A stretch of 64,000 bases of DNA. Source: Pseudomonas sp. (lineage in GTDB: Bacteria > Pseudomonadota > Gammaproteobacteria > Pseudomonadales > Pseudomonadaceae). Positions 34,393 to 43,816 of the stretch are shown piece after piece (positions within the stretch are counted from its first letter, which is position 1; each line of letters begins with the position of its first letter). The stretch spans positions 145,236 through 209,235 of the forward strand of contig NZ_JASLGE010000020.1 of the NCBI RefSeq assembly GCF_030150285.1, read 5' to 3'. The notes beneath the pieces are model-generated. The model was not told where the DNA came from. It did not search any database and was given only the letters and a program-made list of their open reading frames with translations. The translations under genes were made by a program, and so were the position numbers.

Positions 34393-35097
34393 CTACCTCG
34401 GCATGTAATCGCGTTGCCAGCGGCGCGGAATGATTAACGACAGCCCGCCCAGCACCGCAGCAAACCCCGCGCTGAACAGTAACGCCTGCAACCCGAACCA
34501 GCTTTGCAGCAAAGCCCCCAACACGGCCCCCAGCAACATACCGGCCCACGGCACCAGTTGCACCGACCAGCCTGTACGGCGCTCGCCCAATAACCAACGC
34601 CCCAGGCCACGGCCAAAGCGTGACAGGGCACCGGTCACATACGTTAGCCCCACCGATTGTCCGTTCACTTGCTCCACCGCCGCATTCAGCATGCCCATCG
34701 CCACCACCGACGCCAGCATGATCGGTATGGGCGATGCAAACGGCATCAGGGCAGCGGCGCACAACAACCCCGAGACAATCAACATCAACGGTAACGCTCG
34801 GTGCCCACCCCAGCGCGCCAGCACAATGCCCAGAGCGTTACCGACAACAAACGCCAGCACGGCCAAAGACAACCGTACCACCACTGACACGTCCCACTCG
34901 CTGATCGCCACGGCCAGCCTTGTCGTGTTACCGCTCATAAAAGACACATAGTCGCCAGTGGACAGGAACCCGATGGCATCGGTCATACCGGCCAACACGG
35001 ACAGGCACGCGACAAACCCCATGCCCACCCGACTGCGCCAGGCGCGAATGCGCCGGCGAGCGGGATTGTCCGGTTGAGTGATGGGTTCAGACCGCAT
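34393..35097 (-). CDS. DUF1275 (YoaK-type) membrane protein
   Basis: This 234-residue inner-membrane protein has about six helices. The family hallmark is present near the N-terminus: GMTDAIGFLSTGDYVSFMSGNTTRLA. There is NAAVEQVNGQSVGLTYVTGALSRFGRGL in the middle, also typical of DUF1275. Biochemical function is not established for the family. AAGGAG lies 7 bases before the ATG at 35097. The frame stays open upstream to 35265, but that part overlaps the next gene's start region and lacks support. Confidence 0.82.
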   Translation of the reverse strand: MRSEPITQPDNPARRRIRAWRSRVGMGFVACLSVLAGMTDAIGFLSTGDYVSFMSGNTTRLAVAISEWDVSVVVRLSLAVLAFVVGNALGIVLARWGGHRALPLMLIVSGLLCAAALMPFASPIPIMLASVVAMGMLNAAVEQVNGQSVGLTYVTGALSRFGRGLGRWLLGERRTGWSVQLVPWAGMLLGAVLGALLQSWFGLQALLFSAGFAAVLGGLSLIIPRRWQRDYMPR

Positions 35098-35279
35098 GGC
35101 AGGACTCCTTGTCGAAAAAAAAACCGAATGAAGATAATCCTTGTCACATAAAAAGAACATAATTCGCCGAATTATGTAGGGCAATTCATAAAAAATTGTC
35201 AGTAATATCGAACCTATAGCGTATGAACTCTCTAATAAGAAACTTCTCATCCATGAGAAACCCAATAAAGAAGCCCTTC

Positions 35280-35954
35280 ATGACCCATCCGTTTTGGCAC
35301 TCGTCGCGACGTAAACCCTTCGTGCTGGCGAGTGTGACCCTCTTACTGACCGCTGGCACAGTCGCTCTCGTTTCCTACGTAGACGACGTGCTAGCCGCAC
35401 CGTTCGACGGCGTACAAACCCTGATTTTCTTACGGCATGCCGAGAAACCCGAAGGTGGCCTTGGCCAACTGACCTGCCAGGGCTTGAACCGGGCCATCGA
35501 TCTGGCAACCTTGCTGCCCCAGCGTTACGGCAACGCCAACTACGTGTTTGCGGCCGACCCGTCACGGCAAGTCGCTGAAGGTGACAATAATGATGCCTAC
35601 AGCTACGTACGGCCGTTGATGACCATCAATCCCAGCGCAATCAAATTGGGACTGCCCATCAACCTGACGTTTTCGGCCAATGACACCCGCGCCCTCGCCA
35701 AAGAGCTGGCCGGCAACAAATACCGCAATGCCACTGTTTATACCGCCTGGTCCAACGGCTATTTGCCCGACCTTATAAACAACGTGGCCGGCAAGGCGCT
35801 GGACAAAAAAACCACCCTGATTGACGACTGGCCCAGCTCGGACTTTGACTCGCTCTATGTGCTGACCGTGACGCGTAAAGACGGCAAAACCACGCTGGTC
35901 AGCCGCGTTGAAAAGCAAGGCCTCAATAATGGCACCCGCGACTGCCCGTCCTGA
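35280..35954 (+). CDS. Membrane-anchored histidine phosphatase family protein
   Basis: This protein of about 224 residues has an N-terminal signal anchor (RRKPFVLASVTLLLTAGTVALVSYV) and then the phosphoglycerate-mutase-like RHG motif in the form LIFLRHAEKPEGGLGQL, which places the catalytic histidine in a periplasmic or secreted domain of about 180 residues. Later motifs are weak, as is common in small members. Several starts are possible (35223, 35253, 35280); none has a strong ribosome site, and 35280 best fits the signal-anchor architecture. Its promoter region overlaps that of the divergent DUF1275 gene. Substrate unknown. Confidence 0.7.
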   Translation: MTHPFWHSSRRKPFVLASVTLLLTAGTVALVSYVDDVLAAPFDGVQTLIFLRHAEKPEGGLGQLTCQGLNRAIDLATLLPQRYGNANYVFAADPSRQVAEGDNNDAYSYVRPLMTINPSAIKLGLPINLTFSANDTRALAKELAGNKYRNATVYTAWSNGYLPDLINNVAGKALDKKTTLIDDWPSSDFDSLYVLTVTRKDGKTTLVSRVEKQGLNNGTRDCPS

Positions 35955-36122
35955 TCTGTTCATGCCCTCTGCGCACGGGCATTTGAACTTATCTTCATCA
36001 ATGCCAACCTTGTAGCGCACTAATGGCCTAAAACGCTGTCCTATGCCGCAACTACTTTTTGTTCAGCGCGGTCACAGCCCGCGCTACCCACTTCTGTGGT
36101 GTCAACGCCTCAAGGTACTTGC

Positions 36123-36347
36123 ATGAAGATCAAAGCTATTCGTTTGCCCCTCGTGATCATGGCGGTACTGGCACTGGCGGGCTGCGCAACGCCCAGCCTG
36201 GTGACCCTGCAAAACGGTACCCAATACCTCACGAAAGACCGCCCCACCACCACCAATAAAGACGGCTTTTATGAGTTCGTCGATATCGCTGGCAAGCACA
36301 TCAAAGTCCGCGCCGAAGACGTTTCCACGATTAACACCGATAGCTGA
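36123..36347 (+). CDS. YgdI/YgdR-type small lipoprotein (DUF903)
   Basis: This 74-residue precursor has a lipoprotein signal ending LALAGC (Cys22 would be lipidated) and then the DUF903 pattern: VTLQNGTQYLTKDRPTTTNKDGFYEFVDIAGKHIKVRAEDVSTI, very close to YgdI and YgdR of E. coli. Outer-membrane location is likely. The function of the family is unknown. I chose the ATG at 36123 because the signal peptide begins there; the in-frame codon at 36096 does not fit. Confidence 0.85.
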   Translation: MKIKAIRLPLVIMAVLALAGCATPSLVTLQNGTQYLTKDRPTTTNKDGFYEFVDIAGKHIKVRAEDVSTINTDS

Positions 36348-36385
36348 ACAGGCCCTGCCGGGCGTCGCACGCGCGCAGTCCGCAG

Positions 36386-37399
36386 TTAACCACCTGCCAT
36401 TATCAGGCTGCGATAATGGCCAGGATTGGTGCCCGACCATTTACGGAACGCCTTGTAAAACGAGCTGGTGTCGGCAAAGCCCAGTTGCAGGGCAATGTCC
36501 GCAAAACTGTGGTCCGGGTCAGCCAGCCAGCCGATGGCCAGTTCCTTGCGCACACCATCTTTGAGCCCTTGCCAAGTGTGCCCTTCTTCAGCCAACCGTC
36601 GCCGCAGCGTTGAGGCTGACATGCACAAGCCTTGCGCCACCCCTTGGGTTTCCGGCCACTGCGTGGCAGGCAGTTGGCGCAACACCTGCTTGATCTGGCT
36701 GGCCAGGCTTTGCGGGTCGCGGTATTTGACCAAAATATTGGCCGGTGCCTTGGCCAAAAAGCGTTGCAGTTCTGCGGGGCTGCGCCTGATCGGTGAGTCA
36801 AGGCAGTCAGCCGCAAAAATCATCCGGGTGCTGGGGCGATCAAAGCGCAGGTTTTGCGAAAACATCACTTCATAGTCTTCGCAATACAGCGGTTGGCTTG
36901 CGCGCAACTCAATGGCCAGAATCGGTATCCGTCGGCCGGCCAACCAACATGCCACACCGTGCACAATCATCCAGTACGTGAAATACGTAAAAGCGCGACG
37001 GGGCTGGGCTTCTGGCTCCTGCAAGACAATTTGCGCCAGGCTTTGCTGGCGCACCAAGCGGGCGGGCACGCACTGCAACATCAACGACAAAAAGCCCAGT
37101 ACCGACTCAATGCCTTGCGCCAGGGTGGGCTGAACCATCGCCGAGCGGCACATATACGCCAGGCTACCTGCCCGCAACGGGCGCGGGTCCATGCCAAAAA
37201 ACTCATCATCGAGACGCCGCGCCAATAGCCGCCACATGCGCGCATACGCCAGGGCAGGCACCCGGACATCCTCCCTGTCGAGCAACAGCGGATCAATGCC
37301 CACCTTGACCAACACGTCGTCCATCACGCTGCGCGAATCACAGCTCTGTCGCAATGCTTCGCGTACCAGATGGATAGAGATGGTGTCCTTGTTCAACAT
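36386..37399 (-). CDS. AraC-family regulator with arabinose-binding-like N-terminal domain
   Basis: This 337-residue transcriptional regulator has an N-terminal half with the Arabinose_bd pattern seen in OruR-like and related regulators (VREALRQSCDSRSVMDDVLVKVGIDPLLLDRED), a middle ligand-like domain, and a C-terminal double HTH with MSASTLRRRLAEEGHTWQGLKDGVRKELAIGWLADPDHSFADIALQLGFADTSSFYKAFRKWSGTNPGHYR. The ligand and targets are unknown. It is not adjacent to an obvious target operon, except that the lipoprotein gene converges on it. Confidence 0.85.
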   Translation of the reverse strand: MLNKDTISIHLVREALRQSCDSRSVMDDVLVKVGIDPLLLDREDVRVPALAYARMWRLLARRLDDEFFGMDPRPLRAGSLAYMCRSAMVQPTLAQGIESVLGFLSLMLQCVPARLVRQQSLAQIVLQEPEAQPRRAFTYFTYWMIVHGVACWLAGRRIPILAIELRASQPLYCEDYEVMFSQNLRFDRPSTRMIFAADCLDSPIRRSPAELQRFLAKAPANILVKYRDPQSLASQIKQVLRQLPATQWPETQGVAQGLCMSASTLRRRLAEEGHTWQGLKDGVRKELAIGWLADPDHSFADIALQLGFADTSSFYKAFRKWSGTNPGHYRSLIMAGG

Positions 37400-37586
37400 T
37401 AACCTTCGCCTACGCTGCCGTTAAAGAGACGGCCATCTTAAGCAGCGCAGATCAAAAAGCCAGTGGCTGACAGGCCTGCCCCTTTTTTCCTGACATTTAG
37501 CTGAACATGAAACATTATTAAGAAACGTTTCAGCTTTTTGCGGGCAAACTGTGATCTCTGCACAAAAGCCTTATTCAGGTGACGGT

Positions 37587-38270
37587 ATGACCCGCATTTT
37601 GACCATCGAAGACGATGCCGTAACAGCAAAAGAAATCGTGGCTGAACTCAGCAGTCACGGGCTGGAAGTGGATTGGGTGGCCAATGGCCGCGAAGGCTTG
37701 GTTCGCGCGGTCAGCGGCGACTATGACCTGATCACCCTGGACCGGATGCTCCCCGAGCTGGACGGTTTGGCCATTGTCACCACGCTGCGCACCATTGGGG
37801 TCAGCACGCCGATTCTGATGATCAGCGCCCTGTCCGATGTCGACGAGCGGGTGCGCGGCCTGCGCGCCGGCGGCGATGATTATTTGACCAAGCCCTTCGC
37901 CAGCGATGAAATGGCCGCCCGGGTCGAAGTCCTGCTGCGGCGCAAAAACCCCGTCGACAAGCATAAAACTTCGTTGCGCGTCGCCGACCTCGAACTCAAT
38001 GTGATGACCCGTGAAGCCAGCCGTGCTGCGCAGCCACTGAGCCTGTTGCCCACCGAATACAAACTGCTGGAATTTCTGATGCGCAACACCGGGCAAATTC
38101 TCTCGCGGATGATGATTTTCGAAGAGGTCTGGGGGTATCACTTTGACCCGGGTACCAACCTGATTGATGTGCACATCGGCCGCCTGCGCAAGAAAATCGA
38201 CCCGGCGGGTCAAGTACCGCTGATTCGCACCGTTCGAGGCTCGGGTTATGTCATTGCCGAACCCCTCTAA
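37587..38270 (+). CDS. OmpR-type response regulator
   Basis: This 227-residue protein has a receiver domain with phospho-acceptor Asp52 (LITLDRMLPELDG) and Lys102 (DYLTKPF), and a winged-helix C-terminus (LLPTEYKLLEFLMRNTGQILSRMMIFEEVWGYHFDPGTNLIDVHIGRLRKKI). The ATG at 37587 fits the domain start; the upstream frame to 37551 has no support. It overlaps the kinase gene by 23 bases. The signal is unknown; the proteins resemble envelope or metal-stress systems only in general form. Confidence 0.88.
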   Translation: MTRILTIEDDAVTAKEIVAELSSHGLEVDWVANGREGLVRAVSGDYDLITLDRMLPELDGLAIVTTLRTIGVSTPILMISALSDVDERVRGLRAGGDDYLTKPFASDEMAARVEVLLRRKNPVDKHKTSLRVADLELNVMTREASRAAQPLSLLPTEYKLLEFLMRNTGQILSRMMIFEEVWGYHFDPGTNLIDVHIGRLRKKIDPAGQVPLIRTVRGSGYVIAEPL

Positions 38271-39654
38271 GGGCTGGCGTTCTTCCAGCAGCCGTCTGCT
38301 GGCGCTGTACAGTTTTTTGTTCGTGGCCTGGAGCTGCATCCTGGTGGGGGTACTGTATTACGAAGTCTCGGATTACCTGGGCAACCTGGCCAAGCACTCG
38401 TTGATGCAACGCCAACACCTGTTTGCACGCTTTCAGGGCGAGCAACTGGATGAAGCGCTGGCCACCAGCATGACCTTCGATATGCGTGCTGTAGACGCCT
38501 ACGGCCTGTTCGATGCACAACAGCGGCCCATCAGCGGCCCGATCCAGAGCATCCCTGCCGAGCTGCCGCTTGATGGCAACATTCATGAACTGAGCACCTG
38601 CATCACCTCCAACGACCCCAACCTGCCGCAGGACAGCTGCGATGCCGTGGCCACCCAAACCCTCGATGGGCGCTGGCTGGTGTTGGTGCGCGACAACGGT
38701 TCGCTGTTTGCTGTAAACCGCCTCATTGTGCATGCGCTGCTGTGGGGCCTGTCGCTGACCATCATTCCTGGTTTTATCGGCTGGCATTTGTTGCGCCGCC
38801 GGCCGCTGCGGCGCATCCGGGCCATTCAGGCCAGCGCCGAAGCCATTGTCGCGGGCGACTTGACGTACCGCTTGCCGTTGTCCGATCGCCGTGACGAACT
38901 GGACATGCTGGCCGCCATCGTCAACGCCATGCTCGACCGTATCGAGCGGCTGATGCACGAAGTCAAAGGTGTGTGCGACAACATCGCCCACGATCTGCGC
39001 ACGCCCCTCACCCGCTTGCGCGCGCAGTTGTATCGCATGCAGCAGCACGCACGGGAAGGCTCGCCCGAAGCCCTGCAACTGGATCAGGTGCTCAACGAAA
39101 CCGACACCTTGATGGCGCGCTTTCGCGGCCTGCTACGCATCTCTGAACTGGAAGACCATCAGCGTCGCTCGGGTTTCCTGCCCCTCGACCCGGTGGCGCT
39201 GCTGCAAGAGCTGTATGATTTTTACCTGCCCCTGGCCGAGGAAGGCCAGGTCACGCTCACACTGCAAACCCCCGCCAGCCTGCCCGGCATGACGGGCGAT
39301 CGTGCGTTGCTGTTCGAGGCATTGGCCAACCTGCTGAGCAACTCCATCAAGTTCACCCCGCCGGGGGGCCAAGTGATTCTGCTGGCAAGCCAGGAAGACG
39401 GTGGCCCGTGCATTGAGGTGCTCGACACCGGCCCGGGCATTCCCGAAGCCGAGCGAGAGGCCGTGTTCCAACGCTTCTATCGCTGCGATGAAACACACGC
39501 CGGCTTTGGCCTGGGCCTGTCGATCGTGGCGGCCATCGTTAACCTGCATGGCTTTACCCTGAAGGTCAGCAACCGTGAAGGCGGTGGCGCGCGGCTGACC
39601 CTGCATTGCCAACAAAGCCTGATCCCCACAGGCTCTTCGCGCGGGCAGGTCTGA
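38248..39654 (+). CDS. Sensor histidine kinase, partner of the adjacent regulator
   Basis: This 468-residue inner-membrane kinase has helices at about 17-37 and 160-182 flanking a 120-residue periplasmic sensor with two or three cysteines, then HAMP (RRPLRRIRAIQASAEAIVAGDLTYRLPLSDRRDEL), the dimerisation and phosphorylation site His248 (NIAHDLRTPLTRLR), and an ATP-binding domain with N, G1 and G2 boxes (LANLLSNSIKFTPPGG; EVLDTGPGIPEAE; FGLGLSIVAAI). GAGG lies 8 bases before the ATG inside the regulator gene, so the two are coupled. The ligand cannot be predicted. Confidence 0.9.
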   Translation: MSLPNPSKGWRSSSSRLLALYSFLFVAWSCILVGVLYYEVSDYLGNLAKHSLMQRQHLFARFQGEQLDEALATSMTFDMRAVDAYGLFDAQQRPISGPIQSIPAELPLDGNIHELSTCITSNDPNLPQDSCDAVATQTLDGRWLVLVRDNGSLFAVNRLIVHALLWGLSLTIIPGFIGWHLLRRRPLRRIRAIQASAEAIVAGDLTYRLPLSDRRDELDMLAAIVNAMLDRIERLMHEVKGVCDNIAHDLRTPLTRLRAQLYRMQQHAREGSPEALQLDQVLNETDTLMARFRGLLRISELEDHQRRSGFLPLDPVALLQELYDFYLPLAEEGQVTLTLQTPASLPGMTGDRALLFEALANLLSNSIKFTPPGGQVILLASQEDGGPCIEVLDTGPGIPEAEREAVFQRFYRCDETHAGFGLGLSIVAAIVNLHGFTLKVSNREGGGARLTLHCQQSLIPTGSSRGQV

Positions 39655-39798
39655 CACGGTCTTATCGCCGGTACGGCGGCAAGCGCCACATCTACATATA
39701 ATCATTAGGAATATATAAATCGTTTTATATTCTTTTTTAAAACAAAAAAATCCTGCAAGACTCTCGTCATAGCCCTTCCAACTCATGATGAGAACCCC

Positions 39799-40605
39799 AT
39801 GAAAAAGCTCACTGCCCTCACCGCTCTGACCCTGGCTGTTTTGTCGGGCCTGGCCCACGCCGACCGTCTGGACGACATCAAAAAATCCGGTGTGCTGCGG
39901 GTAGCCTCGTTCGACAGCAACCCACCGTTCGGTTTTATTGATGCCAAAAGCAAACAGATTGAAGGCCTGGACGTTGATTACGCCAAAGCCATCGCCGATA
40001 AACTGGGCGTAAAGCTGCAACTGCTGCCGACCAACCCGGCCAACCGCGTGCCGTTGCTGGTGGCCAATAAAGTCGACCTGGTACTGGCCAACTTCACCAT
40101 CACCCCTGAACGCGCCGAACAAGTGAATTTCAGCATCCCCTACTTCGCGTCGGGCCAGCAGTTCATCGTCAAGAAAGGCACGCTCAAGTCGCAAGACGAC
40201 CTGAACACCTGGCGCGTGGGGGTCGACAAGGGCACGGTCAACGAAGGCGTGCTGCGTGAGAAATTCCCGGGTGCCAAAGTGATCGCCTACGACGATACCC
40301 CGTTCGCGTTCACCGCACTGCGTAACGGCAACGTGCAAGCGATCACCCAGGACGGCCCCAAGTTGATCGGCCTGCTGGCCAATGTGCCCGACAACGACAA
40401 GTACGAAGTGCCGCCGTTCACCATTTCCAACGACCTGATCGGCGTGGGCATCCCTAAAGGCGAAACCGCGCTGACCGAGGTGGTCAACGAAACCCTGACC
40501 GAGCTGGAAGCCCAGGGCAAGGCACAATCCATTTATGACGCCTGGTTCGGCCCGACCACCAAGACCCCGCTGACCCGCCTGTACAAGATCGGCGACAAGA
40601 GCTAG
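39799..40605 (+). CDS. Amino-acid ABC transporter periplasmic binding protein
   Basis: This 268-residue family 3 solute-binding protein has a signal peptide at about 1-21 (cut after AHA). Its core is LDDIKKSGVLRVASFDSNPPFGFIDAKSKQIEGLDVDYAKAIADKLGV, then ANRVPLLVANKVDLVLANFTITPERAEQVNFSIPYF. These match cystine- and polar amino-acid-binding proteins. Downstream are two permeases and the met genes; I recall this group next to an isopenicillin-N-synthase-like gene in P. aeruginosa (PA4191-4195) as sulfur-responsive, which favours a sulfur amino acid (inference). The 5' region is AT-rich. Confidence 0.85.
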   Translation: MKKLTALTALTLAVLSGLAHADRLDDIKKSGVLRVASFDSNPPFGFIDAKSKQIEGLDVDYAKAIADKLGVKLQLLPTNPANRVPLLVANKVDLVLANFTITPERAEQVNFSIPYFASGQQFIVKKGTLKSQDDLNTWRVGVDKGTVNEGVLREKFPGAKVIAYDDTPFAFTALRNGNVQAITQDGPKLIGLLANVPDNDKYEVPPFTISNDLIGVGIPKGETALTEVVNETLTELEAQGKAQSIYDAWFGPTTKTPLTRLYKIGDKS

Positions 40606-40624
40606 GGCTCTCGCTTTAACATCA

Positions 40625-40656
40625 AGCCCGTCACGGTCTACCGGACGGGTTTTGTT
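40625..40656 (+). terminator. Terminator-like hairpin between binding-protein and permease genes
   Basis: CCCGTC (40627-40632) pairs with GACGGG (40644-40649), followed by TTTTGTT. It is weak enough for partial read-through, the usual way to make more binding protein than permease from one promoter. Confidence 0.65.
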
Positions 40657-40679
40657 CGTTTCTGGATGGACGCTGTTTT

Positions 40680-41408
40680 ATGTTCGGTGAACTGCTTGCC
40701 CCGCGTTACCTGCACTGGCTGCTGGATGGTTTTGTACTGACGTTGTTTCTTTCACTGGTGACCTGCGTCGCCGCGACCGGGCTGGGGTTTTTACTGTGCC
40801 TGGCTCGCCTCTCGCCTTCACGGCTGTGGTCCTGGCCCGCCCGGGCTTACCTGGCCGTGTTTCGCAATACACCGCTGCTGGTTCAGCTGTTTTTCTGGTA
40901 TTTCGGGGTGACAGCGATGCTGCCTGAAGGGCTGGTGATATGGCTCAATCAGCCCCGTAGCCTGTCGCTGGGGCTGTTTGATATTGAATGGCCGTCGTTT
41001 GAATTTCTGGCCGGGTTCTGGGGGCTGATGCTCTACACCACGGCGTTTATCGGTGAGGAATTCAGGGCCGGCGTCCATTCGGTGCGCCCCGAACAGCGTG
41101 CGGCAGGCCTGGCGATGGGTTTTACCTCGGCACAGGTGTGGCGCTTTATCGTGTTCCCGCAAGCGTTGCGCACTGCGTTGGGGCCTTTATTGGGGCAATA
41201 CATGAACGCGCTGAAAAACTCGTCGTTGACCATGGCCATTGGCTTGGCGGAGCTGTCGTACGCCTCGCGCCAGGTCGAGACCGAAACCTTTAAAACCTTT
41301 CAGGCTTTTGGCTTCGCCACCCTGCTGTATGTGGCGAGCATTGCTCTGATTGAGGTCGTCGGCCAGCTCATTGCCCGTAGCAAGTGGTACAAACAGGGAG
41401 TGGTGTAA
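40680..41408 (+). CDS. Amino-acid ABC transporter permease (first)
   Basis: This 242-residue inner-membrane permease has helices from about residue 15, the conserved VFRNTPLLVQLFFWYFG segment typical of HisM/GlnP-type permeases, and the EAA loop GEEFRAGVHSVRPEQRAAGLAMGFTSAQVWRFIVFPQALR. It pairs with the next permease. It starts 74 bases after the binding-protein gene across a terminator-like hairpin. Confidence 0.9.
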   Translation: MFGELLAPRYLHWLLDGFVLTLFLSLVTCVAATGLGFLLCLARLSPSRLWSWPARAYLAVFRNTPLLVQLFFWYFGVTAMLPEGLVIWLNQPRSLSLGLFDIEWPSFEFLAGFWGLMLYTTAFIGEEFRAGVHSVRPEQRAAGLAMGFTSAQVWRFIVFPQALRTALGPLLGQYMNALKNSSLTMAIGLAELSYASRQVETETFKTFQAFGFATLLYVASIALIEVVGQLIARSKWYKQGVV

Positions 41409-41411
41409 ACC

Positions 41412-42095
41412 ATGGACTTTTCGGTTATCAGCGACAACCTGTCGTACTTTTTACTGGGTGCCTGGCCCAACGGCCCGCTGGGCGGTGCCGCGCTGACCCT
41501 GCTGTTGAGCGCGCTGTCGGGCGTCATCTCGGCCCTGCTGGGCCTGGCCCTGGGTGTCACTCTGGTGCTGATACGGGGTTGGGCCCGCTGGGCAGTGCTG
41601 GGGGTATTGGGCTTTCTGCGGGCCATCCCGGTGGTGATGCTGATTTTCTGGAGCTACTTTCTGCTGCCCATCGTGTTCAACGTCGATGTGCCGGCGCTGG
41701 CCACCGTGGTGTGCGCCCTGTCATTGATTGGCGGTGCATACCTGGCGCATTCGGTGTATGCCGGCATCAGCAGTTTGCCTCCCGGCCAGTGGGCTGCCGG
41801 CAAAGCCCTGGGGCTGAGCACGGCTCAGGTGTTGCGCCTGATCATTCTGCCGCAAGCCTTGCCGATGATGCTGCCGTCGTTCCTGAACCAGTGGATCTCG
41901 CTGATCAAAGACACGTCACTGGCCTATGTGATTGGCGTGGGTGAATTGTCATTTGTCGCCACTCAGGTCAGCAACCGGGTGATGGTGCACCCCACCGAAA
42001 TCTTCCTGTTTGTGGCGCTGGTGTACTTCGTGTTTTGCAGCACCTTGGACCTGATTGCCAACCGCTGGGTCAAGCCCAAGGCACCGGCCCGCTGA
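41412..42095 (+). CDS. Amino-acid ABC transporter permease (second)
   Basis: This 227-residue polar-amino-acid permease has FLRAIPVVMLIFWSYFLLP and an EAA loop (AHSVYAGISSLPPGQWAAGKALGLSTAQVLRLIILPQALP). It starts 3 bases after the first permease, so the two are translated together. No ATPase of the amino-acid type follows directly; the nearest is MetN on the other strand. The transporter must use an ATPase from elsewhere or share MetN, an unusual point. Confidence 0.88.
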   Translation: MDFSVISDNLSYFLLGAWPNGPLGGAALTLLLSALSGVISALLGLALGVTLVLIRGWARWAVLGVLGFLRAIPVVMLIFWSYFLLPIVFNVDVPALATVVCALSLIGGAYLAHSVYAGISSLPPGQWAAGKALGLSTAQVLRLIILPQALPMMLPSFLNQWISLIKDTSLAYVIGVGELSFVATQVSNRVMVHPTEIFLFVALVYFVFCSTLDLIANRWVKPKAPAR

Positions 42096-42167
42096 GGGTC
42101 GCCGCTACCGCAGGCTGCGATCGACTTACCCGCCTCGCAGCCTCGTGCCTTCGTCAGCGACAACAGG

Positions 42168-42839
42168 TCAACGCCGGTGCGCCAGTGAGTGCACCAGGCG
42201 GTCGCCCAGGCTTTGCACGCCCTGCACCAAAACCACCAAAACCACCACCGTGGCCACCATCACCTGGTTATTGAAGCGTTGGTAACCGTAGCGAATCGCC
42301 AGGTCTCCCAACCCGCCGCCGCCAATCACGCCAGCCATGGAGGAAAAGCCGATCAGCATCACCAGCGTCAGGGTTACGCCAGCCAACAGGGCTGGCAGCG
42401 CCTCGGGCAGCAACACTTTAAAGATCACATGGCCAATGTCGCCGCCCATCGCCAGAATGGCTTCGATGCGGCCTTTATCAACTTCGTCCAAGGCGTTTTC
42501 GACGATGCGCGCAAAAAACGGAAACGCCCCGATGGTGATCGGCACCACCGCAGCCGTGCTGCCCAACGTGGTGCCCACGATCAAGCGCGTCAGCGGAATC
42601 AGGGCGATCAGCATCACCACAAAGGGCAACGAGCGGCCCAGGTTCACCACTGCGCCCAGCGCCGCGTTGAGCCGAGGCATCGGGTACACGCCCTTGCTGC
42701 GGCTGATAAACAGCAACACGCCCAGTGGCAAACCGATCAACAGGGTAAAAAAACCGGCCAGCAGCACCATGTACAGGGTCTCACCCGTGGCCGTGAGCAC
42801 CAGTTGCAAAATGTCATTCCAATCGACGTTCCGGTTCAT
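42168..42839 (-). CDS. metI: Methionine ABC transporter permease MetI
   Basis: This is a 223-residue inner-membrane permease, close to E. coli MetI (217). It has ATGETLYMVLLAGFFTLLIGLPLGVLL at the start, NLGRSLPFVVMLIALIPLTRLIVGTTLGSTAAVVPITIGAFPFFARIVENAL in the middle, and the EAA loop followed by GVIGGGGLGDLAIRYGYQRF near the end, all classical MetI wording. The ATG overlaps the metN stop by four bases. It is the last gene of the metQNI operon, here ordered metQ-metN-metI behind an oxygenase gene. Confidence 0.93.
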   Translation of the reverse strand: MNRNVDWNDILQLVLTATGETLYMVLLAGFFTLLIGLPLGVLLFISRSKGVYPMPRLNAALGAVVNLGRSLPFVVMLIALIPLTRLIVGTTLGSTAAVVPITIGAFPFFARIVENALDEVDKGRIEAILAMGGDIGHVIFKVLLPEALPALLAGVTLTLVMLIGFSSMAGVIGGGGLGDLAIRYGYQRFNNQVMVATVVVLVVLVQGVQSLGDRLVHSLAHRR

Positions 42840-43816
42840 AAGCGCTCTACCCTGACCCCGCGCTGGTTAAGAAAAGCCACCACCTGGCTCAGTTTCGGCT
42901 CAGTGCCAGCGGGTTGCAGCGCCACACGCAAACGCCCGACCTGCCGCCCACCGACGGCTTCAACGCCACTGGCCAGTAATGTCACCTGCACGCCCTGTGA
43001 TTGCGCCAGCGCCTCAATCACCGGTGTTGCGCGTTGCGCATCGAAGAAACTCAAGTCCAGCACCTGGCTGTTATCGCCCAGGGCCGTGCTGAAGCCCGGC
43101 AACAAGGAGCGCCCCAACGCCGAATCCGGGTTGGCCAACAGGTGCGCAATCGGGCCGGCTTCCACCACCCGGCCGTTAGCCAGCGACGCGGCGTGATCGC
43201 AAATGGACTTCACCACGTCCAGTTCATGGGTGATCAGCACGATGGTCAGCCCCAGTTGGCGGTTGATATCGCGTAGCAGCTCCAGAATGGAAGCGGTGGT
43301 TTCGGGGTCCAACGCGCTGGTGGCTTCGTCCGACAGCAAATAGGCCGGGTGCGCCGCCAGCGCGCGGGCGATGCCCACCCGCTGTTTTTGCCCGCCCGAC
43401 AATTGCGAGGGAAAGGCCTGTGCCTTGTCGCTCAACCCCACCAGGTCGAGCAGCTCTCGTACGCGCGCATGCCGTTGTGCCTTGCCGACCCGGGCAATTT
43501 CCAGAGGCACGGCGACGTTGTCGAACACATTGCGCGAATGCAGCAGGTTGAAGCCCTGAAAAATCATACCGATGCGCTGGCGCTGGCGGCGCAGGTCCAG
43601 GTCGGACAGCGCGGTCAGGTCCGCGCCATCCAGCACAATGCGCCCGCTGCTGGGGCGCTCCAGCAGGTTAAGGCAGCGCAGCAGGGTTGACTTGCCCGCA
43701 CCGCTGCGCCCCAGAATGCCATACACCGCGCCGTCGGGAATGCTCAGCGACACCCGGTCCAGCGCTGGCGCAGTCGCACCGTCATAGGTTTTGCTCAACT
43801 GCTCGACGGCGATCAT
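42836..43816 (-). CDS. metN: Methionine ABC transporter ATP-binding protein MetN
   Basis: This is a 326-residue ATPase. It has Walker A GRSGAGKSTLLR, Q-loop MIFQGFNLLHSRNVFDNVAVPLEI (the methionine-family signature), LSGGQKQRVGIARAL, LLSDEATSALDPETT, and THELDVVKSICDH. The C-terminal 80 residues form the NIL regulatory domain that senses intracellular methionine (known for MetN). It overlaps metQ and metI by ATGA junctions. Confidence 0.94.
   Translation of the reverse strand: MIAVEQLSKTYDGATAPALDRVSLSIPDGAVYGILGRSGAGKSTLLRCLNLLERPSSGRIVLDGADLTALSDLDLRRQRQRIGMIFQGFNLLHSRNVFDNVAVPLEIARVGKAQRHARVRELLDLVGLSDKAQAFPSQLSGGQKQRVGIARALAAHPAYLLSDEATSALDPETTASILELLRDINRQLGLTIVLITHELDVVKSICDHAASLANGRVVEAGPIAHLLANPDSALGRSLLPGFSTALGDNSQVLDLSFFDAQRATPVIEALAQSQGVQVTLLASGVEAVGGRQVGRLRVALQPAGTEPKLSQVVAFLNQRGVRVERL

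Noticed and set aside
39133..40527. 464-residue minus-strand frame
   Set aside because: It spans antisense the histidine kinase end and a binding-protein gene, including the AT-rich intergenic part. The plus-strand genes have clear domains.
42189..43196. 335-residue plus-strand frame rich in His, Gln and Arg
   Set aside because: Antisense to metI and metN, with obvious low-complexity composition.
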